Source: Suillus spraguei (taxonomy: Eukaryota > Basidiomycota > Agaricomycetes > Boletales > Suillaceae). From it: 64,000 nt of DNA. Of the stretch, positions 58,838-64,000 are shown piece by piece (the first letter of the stretch is position 1; every line of letters begins with the position of its first letter). The position numbers and the translations under genes are program-made. The DNA is taken from the NCBI GenBank assembly GCA_016800925.1, contig JABCPU010000196.1:59276-123275 (forward strand), given 5' to 3'. The notes beneath the pieces were generated by a model. It searched no databases and had not been told where the DNA came from. It saw only the letters and a program-made list of their open reading frames with translations.

Positions 58838-60975
58838 ATGTCTACTTCAGTTGAAACCTCTTTGGCCAGTCTCAAGGCAACCACTGCTCAGATTGTGGGC
58901 ATCATCGCCGGGGCTCGGCTCATGCCTGCCGGCACTGGCCAAGCCCACCTTGCTCTGACAGCACAAGTCACTAATCTTGTGGTAAGTACCATTCATGTGT
59001 TAATTTTACTTTTGGTTTTTCTAAGATCTGGGTAGGCTGAGATTGTCCGGGAGCATGAGAAAGGGCCTTACATGCCCGGCATCATTGCATCCTGCTCCAA
59101 GGAGTTGATGAGAGTCAGGTCCATGACTCCCCGGGTGTGGCCCAACTGGCACAGCATCGGTCATGACGACCCCCGGGTGTTGAAACACTCCTGGCGCAGC
59201 AAGATTCGCGCCTGGGAGGCGTTAGGTGACCATTCAGGTGATCTCCCTGTCATGCCTAACCCTTCCATTGGCCCAATCACTGTGGACCTTCCCTCCCCAC
59301 CCGTCATCGCCGCAATGTCGCTGGTTCTTCCACCCACGCCACCTCCGAGCTCCGGGACAAAGGAAAAGGTAAGGCGGTTGTTGCTGACCCAGAGCCGGAG
59401 GTGGAAGGGAGCAGGAAGAGGAAGTCCCCCATGATGTCCGGACACTCTTCCTCACCTCCGAAGTCGGCCAAGAAGGGTCGCAAGCGGGTCAAGGCAACTC
59501 GCCATGTCAAGCAGAATGTGCTTGTGGAGTCGGAAGATGATGAAGACACAATTGTTCAGGTATGTCGTCCAGCTCATTGTTTTCATTCTCTCAATTTTCT
59601 GTAGCCTATTTCGAGTGGAGTGCCGGCGCTCAACGTTCCCCGGCCTTCCACAATTGGTGTAGGGACGCCTCATTCCCCTCGTTCACCACGTTCCCCAAAG
59701 AAGCAATTGTTTGGTCCTGCTTCAGTAAGTAATATTTAGTTGTCCGGCACTTGGAAAAATGCTTATATATCATCAGCTCATTGCCGGCAGTCCACCCAAG
59801 GTGATGGTGAGTCATCATTCTTTGTCCGGACCTCCCGCCTGTACTTACCCATTGTCAGGCCACCTCCGGCAGTCGTCCGGAGGTTGTCGAGACCCCCCAG
59901 GCAATGTCCAGCACTCCGGCTGAGGAACCTGCAGTCATGGATACAGGTGATATTCTCATTCCCGGCCCAGTGAGTACTCTAATGAATTCCAATGAGTCCA
60001 TCAACTAATGGAACCCACAGAACAACCCCTGCCATTATTGCACCCAGGAGAAGTGGCCCTGCGCCACTCGGTTGGACAGGAGGACCCGTGCCCCATGTTT
60101 GTCGTGCGTCCGCTGCGCCACCAAGAAGATCAAATGTGTCCCAGCATCCATGGGATCCCCGCCAAAACGTATTCGAGGGAAGTCAACCACCCGGCAGGCT
60201 CGCTCCAGGACACCTTCCAGAGCTCCCTCCAATGCGCCGGCTGCCTCGCAGTCCAAAGCCCGAACTCGCAGTCAATCTCGTGGCCCCTCCGGCACTCCAG
60301 CTGTCCCTGCTGTTACCACACCCAAGGCACAGTCCCGTGGGCGCAGCAAGACAATCACTGCCCCCAAGACACCTGCACCTGCATCAGCTTGTGAGTCACC
60401 CCAATTGTCTATGACCATCTGACCTTATCTTTCACTTAGCTATTCCGTCTTCAAGCGCCCCAGTGCCTCGTCCGGCACTCGATGTGCCCATGCCGGATCT
60501 CCATTCCATGGCAATTGCGATTCGGGATGGTGCCGCTCGAATTGCTCTTCTTGAGGCTCGTGTGGCGGAGCAGGATGGTAAGATTGATACCCTGCAACGC
60601 CTCCATGAGGGCCTTCGTCGCAAAGTCATGGACCGGCACCCTTCATTTCCACTTCCCGACTCTCCTGTCAATGCAACCTTTTTGCTTGATCAATCCGTCC
60701 CCCTGGCCATCTCACCCCTCCCATCTGCACTTGCTCCCCTCATTGACTTGGATATGGCAGGAATGGAGCCTCCATCTCCGAAAGTCCAGCCTGCATCTAT
60801 CATTGAGGGTCTCATATTTGAGCTGAGCCAGATTCAGCCTGAGGGTCCACAAACGTCCGGCGAACTTGTGGACCCAGATGATCCGGGCAACCTTGTCCCA
60901 GAATATGATTCTGATGATATGGATGTTGAGGTGAAGGTTGAACCCTCTGCTGATGAGGGTGAAATGGCTACATAA
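58838..60975 (+). pseudogene. KDZ cargo protein with Cys cluster and coiled coil, one frame break
   Basis: Seven exons: 58838-58981, 59036-59559, 59605-59724, 59777-59806, 59859-59969, 60021-60390, 60440-60975. All introns are GT-AG, 45-54 nt. About 611 aa if one missing base near 59360 is allowed (between PPPSSG and KGKGKAVV). N-terminal helical domain (MSTSVETSL; VREHEKGPYMPGIIASCS; WEALGDH), a basic Ser/Pro linker (GSRKRKSPMM), then in exon 6 a cysteine cluster CHYCTQEKWPC...CLSCVRCATKKIKC, spacing C-x2-C-x6-C-x11-C-x2-C-x2-C-x6-C, similar to but not identical with fungal Zn2Cys6; an SR-like basic stretch; exon 7 a coiled coil (ARIALLEARVAEQDGKIDTL) and an acidic tail. Probably nuclear and DNA- or RNA-binding. 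The 30-nt exon 4 is unusually small. The frame break might be a sequencing error. Confidence 0.65.
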
Positions 60976-60999
60976 TTGTAGGTTCATAGATGTATATAC

Positions 61000-63290
61000 A
61001 ATGTTTGAATGAATGTCAGTGCTGGATGCCAAGTCCGGACATCCGGAACTGGACAATGGAGATTCACAATTGATATTTCGCGACTTCCGGATATCCGGCT
61101 ACCTGAAACACAACACACAATTTAAAGAATTTGAAACATCTCTGTCGAGTTACCTTGTGCCGGGTGCCGGGTCACATTGTGAAACATCATTCCATATATC
61201 TGAAGTGCCGAACCCCGGACCCCAGGACCCTGGAGTTGGGACTCATCACCATGTGACAGATATCGATCCACATATTTGATGTGCTGAACCCCGAACTCCG
61301 GCACTCGGGAGTTAGAACAATATGAGGCAATACAAAGATATTGATTTACACATGTTCAGTGCCGAACCCCGAACTCCGGCACCCGGCACTCGGGACTCGG
61401 GCCTTGGAACTTATAACAATGTGAAAGATGTCGATGCACATTTTCTATCACTGACCCCCGAACCCCGGCACCCGGGAGTGAGAAACATGTGAGGCAATAC
61501 CAAGATATTGATTTACACGTGGGAGTGCCGAACCCCGAACTCCGGCACCCGGCAGTTGGGAATCTGGACTCGGGACTCATAACCATGTGAAAGATATTGA
61601 TCCACATATTTAACCACCCAACCCCGAACCCCAGCACCCGGAGTGAGAACAATGTGAGTCAATACAAAGATATTGATGTACACATGTTGAATGCCGAACC
61701 CCGAACTCCGGCACCCGGCACTCGGGACTCGGGACGTGGTACTCATAACACTGAGACAGATATCGATCCATATATTTTCACACCTTTACACATGTGGAGC
61801 CGAACCCGAGCTCCGGCACCCGGAGCTAGCACAATGTGAGGCAATACCATGATATTGATTTACACAAGTTGAGTGCCGAACCCCGAGCTCCGGCACCCGG
61901 GAGTGAGCACAATGTGAGGCAACACCATGATATTTATTTACACAAGTTGAGTGCCGAACACCGAGTGCCGGGTGCCGGAGCTCGGGGTTCGGCACTCAAC
62001 TTGTGTAAATCAATATCATGGTATTGCCTCACATTGTGCTAGCTCCCGGGTGCCGGAGCTCGGGGTTCGGCACTCCACATGTGTAAATCAATATTATGGT
62101 ATTGCCTCACATTGTGCTAACTCCCGGGTGCCGGAGCTCGGGGTTCGGCACTCAACATGTGTAAATCAATATTATGGTATTGCCTCACATTGTGCTAACT
62201 CCTGGGTGCCGGAGCTCGGGGTTCGGCACTCAACATGTGTAAATCAATATTATGGTATTGCCTCACATTGTGCTAGCTCCCGGGTGCCGGAGCTCGGGGT
62301 TCGGCACTCAACATGTGTAAATCAATATTCTGGTATTGCCTCACATTGTGCTAGCTCCCGGGTGCCGGAGCTCGGGGTTCGGCACTCAACTTGTGTAAAT
62401 CAAACTCATGGTATTGCCTCACATTGTGCTCGCTCCCAGGTGCCGGAGCTCGGGGTTCGGCACTCAACATGTGTAAATCAATATTATGGTATTGCCTCAC
62501 ATTGTGCTACTCCCGGGTGCCGGAGCTCGGGTTCGGCAGTCAAAACAATGTGAAAGTCCTCGATCCACATATTGTATGTGCCGAACCCGAACTCCGGCAC
62601 CCGGCACTCGGGACTCGGGACTTCCGAGCTCCGGCACCCGGCACCCGGCACTCGGCACTCGGCACTCGGACTTGGTACTCATAATGTGAAAGATCTTGAG
62701 CAACATATTGTCAGTGCTGATCCCTGAACCCCGGCACCCAGCACTCGCCACTCGGGACTCAGAACAATGTGAGGCAATAGACACCTATTGATCCACACAT
62801 TCTAAGTGCCGAACTCCAAACTCCAAAATCTGGTAGTCTACTATTTAGGGGTTCGCAGTTCGGTACTCTGGCTTTTGCACTTGAGACCGAAAACAATGTG
62901 AGGCAATTAAAATGACTTGATCTACACATTTTTGGTAGATATCTTTTTCATCTCAAATCTTGAATCTCGAGTGCCGAACCCCAAATCCCGAAATCTGGTA
63001 GTCTACAATTTCGGGGTTCGGTCCTCGGGACTCAGACACATGTCAGGCAACAACAAAACTTTGATCCACACATTTTTGGTAGATGTCTGTTTTGTCTCAA
63101 ATCTCGAGTTTCTAGTTTCTAGTTTCGTACTCTGCACCTGCACCCGGCACTCGCACTAGATGACTCCACACATGGACTTTAAATCTTTCACCTTGTGTTG
63201 TTGTGGTTGGTGTCCGGGTATCTGGAATTCAGGAAATCTCTAGTTTTGCATCTCCAGTTTTGAGTTCCTGGATTCGGGACTTGGTACCCG
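61000..63290. repeat. Right CpG-rich satellite array of the KDZ element
   Basis: Units with GTGCCGAACCCCGAACTCCG, CACCCGGCACTCGGGACTCG and spacers AATGTGAGGCAATAC / AAAGATATTGATTTACAC. Orientation flips near 61968, after which a regular 78-bp array follows (62043-62588). It flips again beyond 62560. The last part (62800-63170) is the TTTTTGGTAGATATCTTT type also found at 15915 and 50280. Confidence 0.88.
62043..62588. repeat. 78-bp tandem repeat, about seven copies
   Basis: CTCCCGGGTGCCGGAGCTCG starts at 62043, 62121, 62199, 62277, 62355, 62433 and 62511, an exact 78-bp period, each unit ending TATTGCCTCACATTGTGCTA. Because 78 is a multiple of 3 it creates a false 200-codon ORF with a 26-aa repeat. 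Confidence 0.95.
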
Positions 63291-63299
63291 GCACCCGGC

Positions 63300-64000
63300 A
63301 CCTCAATTATCGATGAATGTCAGACATGATGAATTCAGGTTTTTGCTTCAGGGTTTAGATTTTGGTGGTTGAATGGTAGGTATATGCACTCATAGGGTGC
63401 ATGTATCCTATGTGTTTGATTCTCTGGTGGCTACATCAGCTGTACGTCTTTATGATACATATCTAGGCCCACCCGTATATGTAATATATTTTACCTCGGC
63501 CCCCCGTCTATGTAAAATTCCCCCACATCGGCCCACCCGTCTATGCAATAAATATTTTACTGCACCCTCGGCCCACCCGTATATGTAATATTCTCTCACC
63601 TTGGCCACCCGTATATGTAATATTCTCTCACCTCGGCCCACCCGTATATGTAATATTCTCTTACCTCGGCCCACCCATCTATGCAATAATATTTGCCTTG
63701 CATCTCTCTTCAGCCCAGCTGTCTATAATATCCTACTCTACATACTACCCAGATGAGCCCACCCATCTCTGTCGGGGATTATTCCCCTGGCCCATCCGTC
63801 AACATTAGAAATCATGTTTCCCTCGGCCCACCCGTCTCTCCCGAAAATAATAAGTCTCCCGGCCCACCCGTCTCCATCGGAAATAATATTCCCCCGGCCC
63901 ATCCGTCAACATCGAGGATATACATAACCTCGGCCCACATCCGCTGGCCCGTCTTTGACGGGATATTATGTGGGTCGGGTGACCCGTATAGTACGGAGTT
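63300..64000 (-). repeat. Right terminal region of the KDZ element
   Basis: Inverse of 9580-10345 and of the left terminus: a GGCCCACCCGTATATGTAAT minisatellite in about 15 units, palindrome CCCGTCTTTGACGGG at about 63950, and the tip GACCCGTATAGTACGGAGTT at 63981-64000. By comparison with 9580 about six bases (TCACTG-like) are missing beyond the window. Confidence 0.85.

Larger units (their letters stand above)
46305..64000. mobile_element. KDZ-superfamily giant transposon with TET/JBP cargo
   Basis: About 17.7 kb. The left tip CAGTGAACTATCTCCGTATT (46305) and the inverted right tip (reading AACTCCGTACTATACGGG from 64000) match the start of the older copy at 9580, so the right end should lie only a few bases past the window. 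Inside are a KDZ transposase (-), a TET/JBP-like oxygenase (+) and four more genes, with CpG-rich satellite arrays at 48850-50560 and 61000-63290. Pairing of KDZ transposase and TET/JBP genes is established for basidiomycetes. The remaining cargo I identify only by sequence. Target duplication unchecked. Confidence 0.88.

Noticed and set aside
61951..62553. 200-codon plus-strand ORF with a 26-residue repeat
   Set aside because: It spans the 78-bp tandem array; the period is a multiple of three, so an open frame follows automatically. No start context or domain.
62043..62588. Possible CRISPR-like regular repeats
   Set aside because: The whole 78-bp unit is repeated with no variable spacers, and the setting is eukaryotic.
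1..64000. tRNA or rRNA genes
   Set aside because: I looked for A/B-box-like GTTCGA contexts and conserved rRNA stretches by eye; the GTTCG matches lie in satellite repeats (GGGGTTCGG) and form no cloverleaf. A tRNAscan run would be decisive.

Overview
This window reads as a transposon-dense stretch of an agaricomycete (mushroom-forming basidiomycete) nuclear genome. The reasons are chromodomain Ty3 elements, a multi-intron Helitron, a KDZ-superfamily DNA transposon carrying a TET/JBP-type oxygenase (a pairing described from basidiomycetes), and 42-62 nt fungal-type introns. I saw no ordinary host gene, no rRNA, no tRNA and no CRISPR array. Most of the 64 kb is transposons nested in other transposons.

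Layout. 1-7176: 3' part of a Ty3 chromovirus (Ty3-1) with an extra zinc-knuckle ORF after the chromodomain; a Tc1/mariner element (5275-6899) sits in its 3' LTR. 7177-8702: remnant of a Helitron Rep gene on the minus strand, holding a solo LTR with a perfect 5-bp target duplication. 8705-9514: an LTR of another family. 9580-17073: the end of an older KDZ-type element (terminal repeat plus satellite arrays), invaded by two inverted LTRs and a foldback. 17.1-20.3 kb and 26.9-32.3 kb: two eroded, CpG-poor copies of one unknown gene with a ParB/Srx-like SGQHR motif, in opposite orientation. A full-length Ty3 element (Ty3-2, 20337-26877, target duplication GTTAC) lies beside the first copy. 32.7-39.0 kb: more LTRs and eroded coding remnants. 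39.0-46.08 kb: a recently dead Helitron. 46305-64000: a KDZ giant transposon, complete in the window except for its last few bases.

The KDZ element is the most notable system. It has about 0.5-0.7 kb terminal inverted regions made of a GGGTGGGCC minisatellite, CpG-rich subterminal satellites, and six genes: an intact TET/JBP-like dioxygenase (+), an intact 246-aa helical protein (-), the KDZ transposase (-, three single-base frame breaks), a heavily broken partner gene (+), an acidic protein built from duplicated exon-intron units (-), and a cysteine-cluster/coiled-coil protein (+, one frame break). Transposase and partner gene diverge from a 237-bp spacer, and the last two genes diverge from a 219-bp spacer. 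KDZ-linked oxygenases are thought to modify 5-methylcytosine.

A mutational signature runs through the older elements. Nonsense codons in both Ty3 pol genes are TGA where CGA (Arg) is expected. The RT catalytic YIDD has become YIND by a G-to-A change at a CpG. The LTR differences of Ty3-2 that I can see are all explained by CpG deamination. The older compartments are nearly CpG-free, while the KDZ element is CpG-rich. Exon models are hand-derived from splice consensus and reading-frame arithmetic.
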